From the NCBI GenBank assembly GCA_958496175.1, contig OY292274.1, positions 35,131,482-35,195,481 on the forward strand: a DNA stretch of 64,000 nucleotides, given 5' to 3'. Below the pieces are notes generated by a model, which did not search any database, was not told the DNA's origin, and saw only the letters and a program-made list of their open reading frames with translations. Each line of letters starts with the position of its first letter. The stretch's first letter is position 1. This DNA is from Sisyra terminalis. Lineage: Eukaryota; Arthropoda; Insecta; Neuroptera; Sisyridae. The translations under genes were made by a program, and so were the position numbers. This document shows, piece after piece, positions 12,371-24,649 of the stretch.

Positions 12371-14429
12371 TAGGCTCACTTTCATCATTAATTAACAAAA
12401 GAATGAGCAGTAAAGTTTTCAATACATTAAGTTGTAGTACTTAAGTAAGTACAACCGTCGTGATGCAATAAATTGAGTGATACTACGTAGTAGTTGGAAA
12501 TGGAAAGTTCAAAAATTAGATGAAAAAAAAAATCAAATTTTGTCTCATTCATATTTTTCTGTAAAATATTGACGTCAGCTCTTGTCTATCACAATTTGAT
12601 TTCATTTGTTGACTATGTGATTGATCTCTATTAAAAGTTTTCTATTGACAAAACAGACCTCAAAACCAGCGCATAATATGATTTACTTCCATGAATCTAA
12701 CTTGATAACAATTATAAACTTATATGATTATTGACAATATTTGATAATGAGCATACGATATATTGGATTGTCAACTACATTTTACATTAGCTTTTCTTGT
12801 ATATGTAGTGAAAACATCAATTGCAGCTGAATTGATAAATCAAATTTCATAATTCATTATATAGAAAACTCAAACTCATTATATACATTTGAGGATAAAT
12901 TGATTGTTTTTGTCTATCTGGGAGGCATATTTTGTACTAATTTGAAACTTAGATTATGTAACTTGGTTAAAAAATTAAAATTATTTAATAACAATCAGTT
13001 AATTAAAATGATAACAAGTAAATGACACAAACTAAATTCAAAGTGATAAAAATTATGATAAGTTCCAAAAATTTAATGAATAAAATTACGAGTAGAAGAT
13101 ACTAACTATTAATAGAACTTTTTGGATATGTTTTGTATCACAGACATATTATATATCGGTTTGTGTGTACAATGCATATATCGTTTATATCAAAGAATAT
13201 AAGCTTAAAGAATACAAGAGTGAAGAAGAAAAAACGAGGATGATCTGAATGCCTCTTCTGTGAACTCGGGACCAAGGTGTTTCAAAAAAGGTATTTATTT
13301 TAATCGCCTATGTGTATTGCACTTTACCGAATCCAAAATATATAAAAACGCGTTTATAGCAACCTTTGCCAAGAAAACTGAGAAAAACTTGAAATGCTGA
13401 GTATAAGTTCCGATAGAAATTGTAACAAAATGATAGATTCCAGGAAGTTTTATTATGCATAGTAAAGTCGCTCTTCAAATTCATTCGGATAAGACGTACT
13501 TATGTGTCCGTGGCTCAAATAGCTTCTCAAATAAATGGGGAATATGTACATATATCATTATATTATTATGCAAAAGTAATGTTTTTGAAATTTTTTAGGA
13601 ACAATATGATAAGTATCGTAATATACATGCCTCAAAACTGAAAAGTAGGACATACAATAGTCTACTTATCTTTGGTGAATAAGCATTTCGATATTGATAA
13701 TTTGAAAACTCCAAGACAGTGTTTTATTCAGGATTTGAGAAGATTATGGAGAGAGGGTTCGAAAAAATTTCGAAAAAAATGTCAATTGAAATATAATATT
13801 ATTTAATGGGGTGGGGGTTATTTCTCTTAATTGGATCAATAAAAATAGTTTTTATTCCCAAAGACAAAATTGATTATACTAAGCCTAACTTTCGTTCAAA
13901 TAACAATCCCTTTTGACATCGTAACTATGGTAAATTTTGTTAACAAAGTTGAAATTTTTGCCCCAAAAAACATAACATTTTTGGACCATAAACTTGTGAT
14001 TGGTTGTTGGTGGGAATGCTTTTTGCACGTAAACGAAGCGAAAACCAAACTTTTTACATTCTTGATTTTCGATTTCATTTGGCCGATGAATCCATTGTCA
14101 GATTTTGTTGCTACGGAAACTAGACTCTCCACATTATTGTCTACGCAACACAAAATACTTACAATAACAAGTAACTATAATTAAGCTACAATGTACACCT
14201 TTAAAGTAAAAAATTATAAAAGATCATAATTGACCATAATATAACGATAAACATCAAAGCTTTTTATATCTCCGAAAGAACTAGGGTTGTAAGTACCAAA
14301 AGAAGAACTTGAAGATTTGTACTTATTACTATATACTATTATATTTACTGATAAAAGTAATCAACGACATTAATTTCACAACTTCAGACTTTTTGGATGG
14401 TACAGTAAGGGAAGGTGAGCAGGTAAAGT
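12371..14429. other. Spacer; one two-strand open frame at 13.9 kb
   Basis: AT-rich with no identified gene. The interval 13,896-14,153 is open on both strands. The minus frame (SLVSVATKSDNGFIGQMKS, then CKKHSHQQ) faintly recalls the ATDG-x-x-x-M-G region and CVIHRQ motif of hAT/ZBED-like proteins, but too weakly for a call. GC is locally higher there. Confidence 0.35.
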
Positions 14430-14945
14430 AAGTTTTGAAAAAGAAACTTCAAGCTTCAAAATGCAGTGATTATAGAGTTATCAGTTTCATCTTCCACAAT
14501 GCTAAGATTTTTACGAATATACTAAACAGAATCCTAAACAGAAGATTTGAAAGGGGTATAAAAGATGTGCTGGATTAAAGTCAATTTGGTTTCAAAAGAA
14601 AAAGAGGAACAAAGAATGCTACCAAACTATTGATGATTAAATAAAAATCAAGAAATATGCATAGGTTCATCGACTAACAGACAGCTTTTGATCAATTGAG
14701 AGAATTAGAAAAAGAATAATGGATACTCTTCAAAAAAAATTGAGTTGTCTGTAGAGACAGACACTAAAACTCTTCTTTGTGGCCATTAACCTGGTACTGT
14801 TTGCTAAGATGAAAGCAGAATTGAAAATTCTGTGATGTAATTGTAGAAATTAACAAAAATAATATAAAAACAGGAAAGTCAAAAGTCATAAAGATCTCCC
14901 ATAAGTCATGAGGCGAGACACCCCTTTCCACATCAATGTGAAGAA
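14430..14945 (+). pseudogene. RTE-like LINE reverse transcriptase fragment
   Basis: From about 14,440 the plus strand reads KKLQASKCSDYRVISF, then AKIFTNILNRIL, then after a stop SQFGFKRKRGTKNATKLL, and finally FID, a stop, and TAFDQL. These correspond to the RT blocks KK-x-x-x-x-C-x-DYR-x-I-S-L, K-x-x-x-K-x-x-x-x-R-I, QFGFR-x-G-GT-x-A, and the catalytic FIDYEKAFD block. The spacing and wording fit RTE-type insect LINEs. A weak continuation near 14,910 (MRRDTPF) may be the VRQGDT-x-SP block. Multiple stops show a dead copy. The first catalytic Asp survives in FID. Confidence 0.75.
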
Positions 14946-15880
14946 TAAACAACTTCAAAATGTGACCTAATTCAAATTCAAAAGTGTGATTTATCAACAA
15001 TAGAAAATCCACTCATGAAATTACATTGAATTCAACCACACGGGAAACTAAGCGTACCATTTATAACTCTTAAATAACATATAATTATATTTATTTTTAT
15101 ACAATTTAGGATTAGTATTTTGTGTTGGATAATTGTCAATAAATGAATATTGCTCCTAAAATATGAAATAAAATCGTTTGATTTTATTCCGTCTTTGACA
15201 TAATTTACTTTGAAAAAAAAAATCTTTTTTTTTCCAATTTGCAGTTGAAGAAAAACTGTAAAAAACTCTGTTACTGACAGGGGTCCCATCGCTGCACTCG
15301 TTTTTTTTTTAATTATCTATCACTGTGTTACATAATTTCGTTCGAAAAATGTCATTGCGGTTTATTTTGTTTCGTTTTTTATATAAACTTTTGGCTTACA
15401 AAATAATACATTTTTAAAACAAAGATTACTGTTTGTAAATTTTAATTAAAATTTAACTCGATATAATTAAAACTGCGGGTGCATTTAATTTATTAATTTA
15501 CATTATTAAAATGAGTTTGTATGCTTTATTAAATTAAACGTTTTTATGTCGATATACACCGAGTTGAACTAATAATTTTTATGGCTTTAGTTTTATTTGT
15601 TTCCAAAACTGTTTCGTTCAACTTTATTACCAGCGCACAAAGAATTTAGCCGTAATTTCGTGAAGTTTCCTCAATTATTTTTGTTATGAACTTGAGAGTG
15701 CAGCTGAAACAGGAGTTAGACTTGGGAGGGTTGTTCATGGCAATAAGTAAAGTTCATAAAGATCGTGTTCCACCTATATTATATTAAACAATGATTGGAA
15801 TGTAATAGCCTCGTTTTATCTATTACATGAGAACATTACTCTATAATGGTTATTATTATTATTAGTATTTTGAAAGGGCC
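14946..15880. other. AT-rich spacer, no gene seen
   Basis: No coding features. At about 15,277-15,294 the sequence CAGGGGTCCCATCGCTGC looks like a hAT terminus, but no inverted partner was found. A slightly GC-richer patch lies near 15,630-15,770. Confidence 0.4.
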
Positions 15881-16215
15881 AGTCGTTTAAACAGATTGCA
15901 CGGCATTTGAAGAACCGTTCAAAGTTATAGTCGTTGTTGATGTAAATGAACTATACACAGACACCGCGTCTGGAAATAGGGAATGCGCACTAGAAGCACT
16001 TAAATGTTCCGGCAAATTCAGGAGCTATGAGGACACTTTCCAGTCTTGAACAGGAGCTCTGGCTTTAGTAGTCGAACGCGTCGTGCGCTGAAACACTGCT
16101 ACGTTTGCCGATCGTCGATTTAGTCGCGTGCTTTTCAAAAAGAGCGGTTCGTTTAATTGTTGTTGCCATCGACAACAGTCACGGAAGTTTTGTGTTTGGC
16201 GTGCTGAAAACTTTA
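15881..16215. promoter_or_regulatory. CpG-rich island with promoter-like look
   Basis: Over 15,961-16,200 I count 115 G+C in 240 bases (48%), far above the surroundings, with many CpGs (for example GTCGAACGCGTCGTGCGC at 16,071-16,088). Near 16,118-16,152 the string TTTAGTCGCGTGC followed by GAGCGGTTCG resembles an arthropod initiator plus a downstream promoter element. However, the spacing from the Inr A to GGTTC is about 3 bases short of the usual +28. No open frame or clear splice donor follows. It could be a first exon or promoter of a gene outside the window, an enhancer, or an unrecognised element. Confidence 0.35.
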
Positions 16216-18054
16216 TGCATTGAATAAAACTTTATGCTTATTAAAACTTAATTTATGATAGAGAAGTTAATTGCAATTTAAATAAATAAACATTTAGAAA
16301 CTTATTGAAAACTTACCATTCATAGAACTGTATAATTCATATTGAATTTATGGAAACTTGCTCTACGAGCAAATTCCAAGCTTTTATTTAAATAAATATC
16401 AAATTACCGCGTTTTCGTTTTCTTATATAAAAAAGTGTTTTAAAGCATCATTAACTATTTCTGTGAATAAACAAAAGAAACATAATTTGCCACTTTTTAA
16501 TTCCGACCGTAAAAAGTTTTCATTTGAGTCGTTTCACTAAAACTGCTACAATATCAAACTCCAATTTTTTGTAAGTATACATATTTTTTGATTCACGCAA
16601 TCTGATTAAAACATATTGACAAAGAATAAATACGTCAGTCATTTATTAAGCAATATTTACAATGCTTGTGCACAAATATTTATGATTTGAGAACTTCAAA
16701 GACTAAATTGAAATGTTTTCCTTTTTGGTCCTTTTATCCACTTTATTTTATGTTTATAATTTCCGAAGACCAAAAAAATACTCTAAAAAATAACAATATG
16801 GTGTTTAATATTTAAAAATAAAAAGAATCAAAGTATTTTATTAACAACTTTATAAAGTAAATTAAAATAAGTGCAATATAACAAATATATTTCATATTTG
16901 AACAATCATAAATACGTAGATGATTAAAACATTAACATTTTCATGATTTTAAATTGCTGTGTTTTAAGAACAATTATTCTTTGTGTGGATCATAAAATTT
17001 TCTTTCTAATGTTTACTTATTCAATTATCTAATTTAATTTGTAGATATAAAAGTCTGGATTAATACTTCTTCTCATTTATTAAGTTCTTTATATCTCAGA
17101 ACATCCGAAGGGAATTAATTAGTATTGACTTTGAACAAATATTTATTTCTTAGCAATTATTCGTTTTGATCTGCGATCTTTCCCTCTTACCATTATTGAT
17201 TACATAAGGATCGGTCAAAACAAAAATAAAAAAAATAGTTCTTTGTTTCAAAACTTTTATTCTCATCCTGATGTTTTGTGTGATTTAAAAGTATCCGACA
17301 CATATTTTCTTTTTCCAGAAATAGAAACTTCTGTAATCGGTCCTGTCGATTATTTTATATCGGCAGGCACTTGAAAAATGCAATTATTATTTTGTAAAGT
17401 TCTTAATAAAATTTTATAATGCAAGGAATTTTCTGTATACAAGCTAATACATAGTTGGGAGTTGAGGGTTTCCGATTTGCGTAGAAATAAGGTTATAAGG
17501 AAATGGACCTCCACCATCATTGTGTATATTGTAGAAAACTTTTTCAATTACTTTTTCTTACGTGTTTTGATTAAGCTTACATAATTCTTACGCTATAATG
17601 TTTCTCTACTATATATTATAAATATTTTTGTTAGGTTCAATTTAAAGTTGCTTCGTACAAAACTTTAATTTTCTGTATTTCCCTAATATATTCTAATAGT
17701 TAATAATCCTAAAAAATAGGTAGTAATAAGTAGGTAAAAGGTATGTTATAGGTTGTATAAGACGTTCAAATTTTAAAAGCTCTAATTAATTATATACAAA
17801 AGTCAATTTGCATTCAATAAATATACGAACTTCATTATTGGTACTTCAGTAATATATTTAAAAATCTTAAGACTGAATATAATGTCTTGACGCTTTATAC
17901 TAGGTATGCTAATATAAAACCGAATTTTTCACAAAATAAGCTTTTATTATTTCCACATGAAAATACTCATTTTTTTAAAAATAATTTCTTCTTTTAACTA
18001 TACATTTTTTTCATCTTTCTGATAATTTAAGGATACCAAGCCAAAAATATTGTT
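16216..18054. other. AT-rich spacer, no gene seen
   Basis: Only short frames occur and none has recognisable motifs. An isolated consensus splice donor (GTAAGTAT, 16,571-16,578) lies downstream of the CpG island, but the intervening sequence is AT-rich and unconvincing as an exon. Confidence 0.5.
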
Positions 18055-18450
18055 AATCTTTTGAGCAAAACACGCCATCGAGTTATTTTTGTAGATCTTT
18101 GTATATCATCGATGCGAATAAGTAATAACCTGAAGGAACCAAGTTTGGAGAGTAAGTAGTATGCGAAAGTATTTCCAAACAGAATGCCTCAATCATCCTC
18201 AATATCCTTCACTGGTTTTTCTGTGCGACCAGGGGAATTACTATGCTACAAGATCACTTTGTAAAGTCGATTTTGATATTCTGGCCGTTTTTCACGCTAA
18301 AACTGGGTTCTAATCTACTATCGCAAGTTTTTATTACGTTTGACTACCATTCTCATGTAATAACTCTTTAAATTCTATATCTTCAAACTATTTCGGTGGC
18401 CTTCCACGTTCGTCGTTCTCCACGTCGATATCGCCATTTTAAACTTCTTA
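18055..18450 (-). pseudogene. mariner transposase relic
   Basis: On the minus strand GDIDVENDERGRPPK is read from 18,435 down to 18,391, followed after a stop by FEDIEFKELLHENGSQT. This is the linker after the helix-turn-helix region of mariner transposases (family style GDFDVED-ER-GRP-K-FED). Lower down, YSPNLVPSGYYLF occupies 18,154-18,116 and then the sequence runs into a WLDGWF-like LDGVF. This is the mariner YSPDLAPSDYHLF block. The final Asp of that block, the third catalytic Asp, is Gly here. The central part of the enzyme is deleted, since only ~240 bp separate blocks normally over 150 residues apart. It is non-functional. Confidence 0.85.
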
Positions 18451-19156
18451 AAATCCTTTAAAATATTGAGATCTCCTAAGATTATGCTTAACGTAAGCTT
18501 TGACAAGCATTCCATGAGATTCTACAGGAGTTTTTGTTTAAATGGTAATAGAAAGTCAATGCTGTCCTTTTAAGAATAGAACTCGACATGCTCAATGCTA
18601 TTAAAAATAGTGAAGTCGTAGGGAATTTACACTTTTGCGAATTTAAAGTATATTCATAACAAAACAAATAGCCTCAATGATATGGTTTGGTAAACCCTTT
18701 ATTGGCGGCCATCACCATTTATTGAAAAATTCCGATTTCATGTTAACATATCTGATACATACATACATACATTTATGACTTCTATGTACATACGTTTCAG
18801 GTTTTAAGGTTAAATTCCGTTAAAATAGCGCTTTTAATTAATTATCGCTAAGCGAATAATTGCAAATAAATGCGAGAACAAAAAGAAGACTTCATTGAAA
18901 TTCATTCATTTTTTTCTTAGGTTTCAAAAAAACCTAATCCGTAAAAGGGATTTTCTATTTAAGTCCTACACGAAACCTAATCGAGAAAAGCAGACAATTT
19001 TTATATTGTTTTTCACTAGGACTTCCCATTTGGATTTTCAATGAGCCCTAATTGGGATTTTTTTTGGAAATTTTTTGTTGAAACTCAAAAAGTCCTATGT
19101 ATTGGGCAATCCTAAAGTAGGTAATTTCTACTCGGTATGTTGGGAAAAATAGTAAG
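18451..19156. other. Spacer with CCTAAT/AGGACT-rich segment
   Basis: No gene. Between about 18,910 and 19,140 several imperfect direct and inverted copies of CCTAAT, AGTCCTA and AGGACTT occur, suggesting an unrecognised diverged MITE. A short CATA microsatellite lies near 18,758-18,772. Confidence 0.35.
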
Positions 19157-19164
19157 GAATAGAT

Positions 19165-19326
19165 CAGTGCTTCCAACCGAAGCGGTATCACCTCAAATAG
19201 CATTGGTAAATATATAATGTTCCTTCTTCCTTAAGAAATATGATATTCTAAATGGGGCATACAGTGATAAAATTTTATTTTTCTCATAATGGGGGAGGTC
19301 AATTTATAAAAAGTTGGGAATCTATG
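19165..19326. mobile_element. Small hAT-type MITE
   Basis: The left end is CAGTGCTTCCAACC. The right end read on the opposite strand is CATAGATTCCCAACT. Both resemble the CAGTG-TTCCCAACC termini of many hAT elements. The flanking 8-mers, GAATAGAT (19,157-19,164) and AAATAAAT (19,327-19,334), agree at 6 of 8 positions, as expected for an old 8-bp hAT target duplication. The 162-bp interior has no frame. Confidence 0.5.
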
Positions 19327-19334
19327 AAATAAAT

Positions 19335-21025
19335 CGAACTTGTACGCCTCATAGCTATCATACATACCAAGTAACGGAAATAAATTTCCCTCACATGTAT
19401 TAGCAAAAAAGAAATGAAAAAAGAATTTTACACATTGACAGAATTCTTTTTAATTAATTTGAATTGGTATTTTTACGATATCTTTTTTTCGGAGAACAGT
19501 TCAATATTGCTGAGCTTTTTTAATACAATATAGTTCTATTCAATTTGTTTTATCAAAAGTAACATATAAAAATTGCACCTTAACTTTTGTTTAACTTTTT
19601 GCACCCACTTAAATTTTGTCACATTCCTGTGAATCTTCAATTTTAGTTCAAAACATAAAAGACACCGTAGAATCGGACATACTTTGACATTGTTACACGT
19701 ATTGACTATTAATCGCTCGCAAATAAGTTTAAAAGTTTTATTGGAGCGTAAATTTAAACTTCAAATCGTATTACATTTTCTTATGTCGCATGCTAGACAT
19801 TAGTTCTAAAGTCAACATTCCCTCTTTTTCACGAATTGAAATAAAAGAAAAGAGAAATAGTGTGCCACTGTTAAACTACACTAGGTAATAAAATTTCGTA
19901 TGTCGACCACAATTCGATTTAATTTTACGAACTTGCCAATTATTCTAGTTGTAATCATAAAGTTTATTATGGCTGTTACAGTATTTGATAGAACTATTCA
20001 AATCTTTGTTTTTCGAATGGCAAGGTTATGATGGCAGTCGTGAAAGGGTACAAACACTATATTATGTCCAAAATATATTGTTTTATTACATAATTTATTG
20101 TAAGCTGATTTAAATTACGGCTCCATAGTATTTAAACATTACATTAAAAATTAATCATAAAAATAAGCCATCATAATTTTATAGCAAAAGTAGGGTTCCA
20201 TATGTAACACAATAATACAAAAATACAAACCACAATATTTTAGTTTATTTCTTTTCGCAGGAATCTTTGCGGGTTCGTTATAGTTTATATATTTAATAAA
20301 AAAGGTTTTTTGTACAGTGTAAAAAGAATGAACCACGGCTAACAAATGAAATGAATTTCGCCTTTTATTTTAAAACAAACGGAGCGGCGTAGATATAAAG
20401 GCCGATAAGCTTCAAGAGTTATATATTTTTTCTTTTTATGAAAGCCAGGGAACAGATTTTGTATTAGATAGGATCACATTTTGTATTTTAGTTCTATGTG
20501 ATTGAAAGCTTTGAGCAGCATATGACAAAATTTTTTTTTGAATCATTTCTCACCCACTTTTAATGAAACTAACAGAAATTTTAAGAAATGAAGTGGAATA
20601 ATTGGTTTTTCTTTCCATTTAGAGTTTTGTATTTAAGCAAAAAAAGACTGAAAATAACGGATCCTTTTAGATTTGTTAGATTTGATTTTTTTCACTTCCA
20701 TTTTATCACTAAATTAATTTAAAGTATAAGGCTTTAAAAGTTTTATTTCGAAGTAAATACTTCGCTGTATTGTGTTACATTAGCTCAATTTGAATTTTAA
20801 AAAATCTTATTGGTTAAAACAAAATTCTCAAAACTTTATTCTTTTCTTCCGTCTATATCATCTATTTTATTTGCAGTCTATTATCACTGCATATATTTTG
20901 GAGAGAAGGTATTCTTATAAATCACTATGGTGTAGAAAGGCTACGAAAAAAAAATTGAGGTCACATAACACTGTGTAATAGGGATATCGAAAAATTAGTA
21001 AGGGAAATTAGTACTGGTAGCGTAG
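19335..21025. other. AT-rich spacer, no gene seen
   Basis: No transposon ends or protein motifs recognised. Short frames at 20,151-20,345 and 20,790-20,978 lack coding character. Confidence 0.5.
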
Positions 21026-21315
21026 AGGGCATCCATTAATTACATGAGATAGGCTTAGCTATTTTTCACCCCCCCCCTGGTAAGATTTCATGAGGTTTTG
21101 TTTTTGCTTTTTAAGTTTTGATTTTTCAAAATGCGTATTAGCAATGTAAATGCGTTAATCTGTGCTTCGATTACATTAGATTTATTTAAAAAAACAATTT
21201 TTATAAATTACTAGATATTTGCCGAGACCATCCTCTCCCCTATGTGAGATTGTGTGAGATTTTGCTTAACACCCCCTCACCCCTAAACGCCTCACGTAAT
21301 TAATGAATGCCCCCT
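21026..21315. mobile_element. 290-bp MITE with well-kept inverted termini
   Basis: The left terminus GGGCATCCATTAATTACATG (from 21,027) and the right terminus on the other strand GGGCATTCATTAATTACGTG are near-identical (20 of 22 when extended by AG). Inside the termini both ends run into C-rich or G-rich tracts (C9 at 21,069-21,077). Candidate 8-bp flanks TAGCGTAG and TATCGAGG match at only 5 positions, so target duplication is unproven. No transposase. The superfamily is uncertain; P-like or hAT-like would fit an 8-bp duplication. Confidence 0.75.
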
Positions 21316-24300
21316 TATCGAGGTCGGTAGACTTAATAACTAATCTGAGGAATGAGTGAAACAAAATTTAACTAAGATTAAAAGTCCGTCTTGATGACCC
21401 GCTTAATTATATCAATTAATACATATCGCGACGTTATTATCACTCAGTAAAAAAGCTATGCTTAAGGTGGCACAATGTTAGAAAGAAAAAAGAATTGTCC
21501 GGAATTGGTTGACTAATATGTTTTGAGGCTAATTGACTAGTTCGCTTAAAATACGATAAACATTTTGTTAAATTGGTGATACCTATCGTAAAAATAAACT
21601 TATTATTTTACTCTTAGAAAATCATGATTTTCAAATATCAATCGAGGTACAAGTAAATTGAGGTTCCATCTATCAAAGAGATCGAAAATTCCATTGTTAA
21701 AAATATATCTTCATTATGAACTTTTTATTTTTGTTATATATTAATTAAATAACCACATTCTAAAAAGAGAATAAAATCTCAGTCTTTAATTGCTAAAATG
21801 TAATTGATTTTTGTGATTTTGGTTTTAAAATTTAACATTTAATATTATTAAGGGCAATCTGTTCCTACAATATAGTCAATCAACTCCGAATATTAAGTTG
21901 ATTAACTAATTTTTTGAGTTCTTTAAAATTAAGTTTATTAGTTTTACCATAAGAAATTTCGGTTTAAATGTTCATTTTTATCTATTGAATTTTCTTTTAG
22001 CTTATGATAGTTTTTCTTATATAATTATAAAAACTAATAAAATATTAAAGAATAGATTGAAATTTGGTCAGTTAGCCTCCGTTTCTCCTATACATACGTG
22101 TAGGAGATATCTTTCGGTAGATCTTGAAAAATAATAAACATTTTATGGCAACATTTTATTTTTAAACCGATTTTCTTGTGAATTTCCTTTTAGCTTTTCA
22201 ATTATAGGTGAAACATTCAGTTAAAATTAAATAATATTAAAATCTAAAAATACCAATCACTTTGAACTTTTGAACCAATTACTATGCTAAATACGATTTT
22301 TTTTTAAAAATCGAATATCTTCCATACTTCCTTTAGCCGTATAAAATAGCAGAAATAACTTTTTTTCCACAGTGTCATTGAAAAATACTTCTACTATAAG
22401 GATGAGTTACTTTTGTATATATTTTTGTGTAGGTGCTAACATTTGTTTATATAACTCTTATTTATATTGATTTATTTATTTATGTATATAACTCCTTTTT
22501 AAATACTTATGATATCGAAAGTCTTCGTTCAGAAAACATTAATTGATTTCCCACTACGAAATCATTTATTGTAATTTCATACAGTTACATTTGTTGATTT
22601 TTAAAATTTACTTTTCTTAAAATAACTATAAAATTGTTAAAAAAAATATATGATTATTTCTCTTAGTCAATTGAAATCAATTACGAATTAAACTTAGTTT
22701 GGTTATTCAAATTTTTAAAGATAACGAATAGTGTTAAAAAATAAAATAACATGTACTTAATTGTCATAATACCTTTGACATAACATTTTTATTAGTTCGG
22801 AAAACTTTTTTGACCAAATATAGGTATGTAGTAAAAATCCACAAATAAAATATGACTGACAAAATCAAAATGTTAGTATTTTCCAATTTTCATCATTCGC
22901 TCATTAGAGCGAAAGTTACAATCGCCGTCAATTTATGATTGCAAAAGCAATTTAATTAAAACATATAGTAAAAAATTGCTACAAAGTGGATTAAATTTAA
23001 TCTCCCATAGTTTTTTTAGATACTACACTATTTTATACCTGCAGCTTTTTTCAGTGGCATATAGATGATTGTTCTTGGTTGTAACTAAATCAAAATTAGA
23101 AGCGGAAGTTATTTAAATTATTATTTTTATTAAAATTAACCTTTTATTAATAAAAATATGAATTAATTTACTTTTAATATACCAAAATTAATGAAAATAA
23201 ATTTTTATTATCCCTTTTATTATGTTATCAGAAATGATGAACAACATGCTAATATAATTATGAATAATTATTTCAAATGAATGATAATGGCGTTAGAAAT
23301 TAAATTAATTATTCAAAATAATAATTTTTGCTGCTCATAAAATTATGAATTTACTCATTTGGCTGAATATTTTTTTATTAAAATACAATGGAAAACATTA
23401 ACACACCTTAGTAGAAGGGAATATTTTAAATTTTGATAAAATATTTTAATGGATTAAATGATTTCTATTTGTATACATTTTTAAACTACTATCAAGAAAA
23501 AAAAACTGTTTAAAAAAGTTAGTTATCCTTAAAATTTCAGATGGAAACTTTTTAATAGCAATGAAAAACCGTATTCCAAGAAAAATGTATTCATTTTTAA
23601 TTTCAAATAAGTATGATATTTTGAATGAGAAAAAATGATAAAAAGCTTTGCCTTAATAAATGTTTCTTTACTTTCTTTGAATATGAGATAAGATAGAAAA
23701 AAAATACACTAAATGAGCTAGTTCTTTATGTAAGAAGTATAAAAACTAAAAAGAATGAATGGAAAAGTAAAAAGTTAATCTTATTAAGTAACATTTAATA
23801 TGCTTTGATGATTTTATTATATATAACATTTCTAGAATTTATTTAAATTTAAACGGATCTTATCTAATTTAGTTCAATTTAAGATATATCTTTGAATCTT
23901 AACTTTAAAAATATAAACAAGAGATTTTAAAAGTACAGTTCATGGAAAAAATATTGCAAAAATTATAATAATGCATCGTTATTTCTGTTATTGATTATTG
24001 CAGTGCGGAACCTAAACCAAGAGTTTGTAATTTTTATGATGTATCGTTAATTTTATTGAACAAACATAACTACTATACACGTTCTCATACACTTTGATAA
24101 AAACTACGATGTTGGAATATGAAATAAAAGTTGATAAAGTAGAGTTTTTTCTACCCGGCTATTTTTTAATTCTTAAATCGAGAAAATACTCACAATGTGG
24201 GCTACAAATAATGAGATATATTAATATATTAATTTAATAAGAGAATAAGGTTCTCAATTATCAACATACTTTATTTCACCGTTATAATGGTTATTTTTTT

Positions 24301-24649
24301 AACGTATTTTATAATTCAACCCAGACTTTTATTCTAGGAAAAATGAAAAATTGTCAGCAAAAAGTTAACTCTAAAAATTTGGAATTTTCTATATGGAATT
24401 TTTGTATTTACTCAAGCCCATAACTAATGATTCAAGAAGATTTTAGAAATAAAACTTCATTTTAGTTATTTATTAAAGATTAAATATTTGAAACAATGCG
24501 TTGAAAATATTTTCAACAATGGAAAAAAAATACCAAAAATTAAACATAAAAATTGATCATGAAAATAATATGGCATTGACCAAATGAGGCACAGAAAAGT
24601 AAATGCAAATTCAAGTTGGGTACTTTATTTTGAAGATTTATCAATGTCA
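21316..24649. other. Long AT-rich spacer, no gene seen
   Basis: About 3.3 kb of very AT-rich sequence with no recognisable gene, RNA or transposon terminus. It is the emptiest part of the window apart from scattered short repeats. Confidence 0.5.

Noticed and set aside
15277..15294. hAT terminus CAGGGGTCCC
   Set aside because: No inverted partner or 8-bp flanking duplication was found within several kb.
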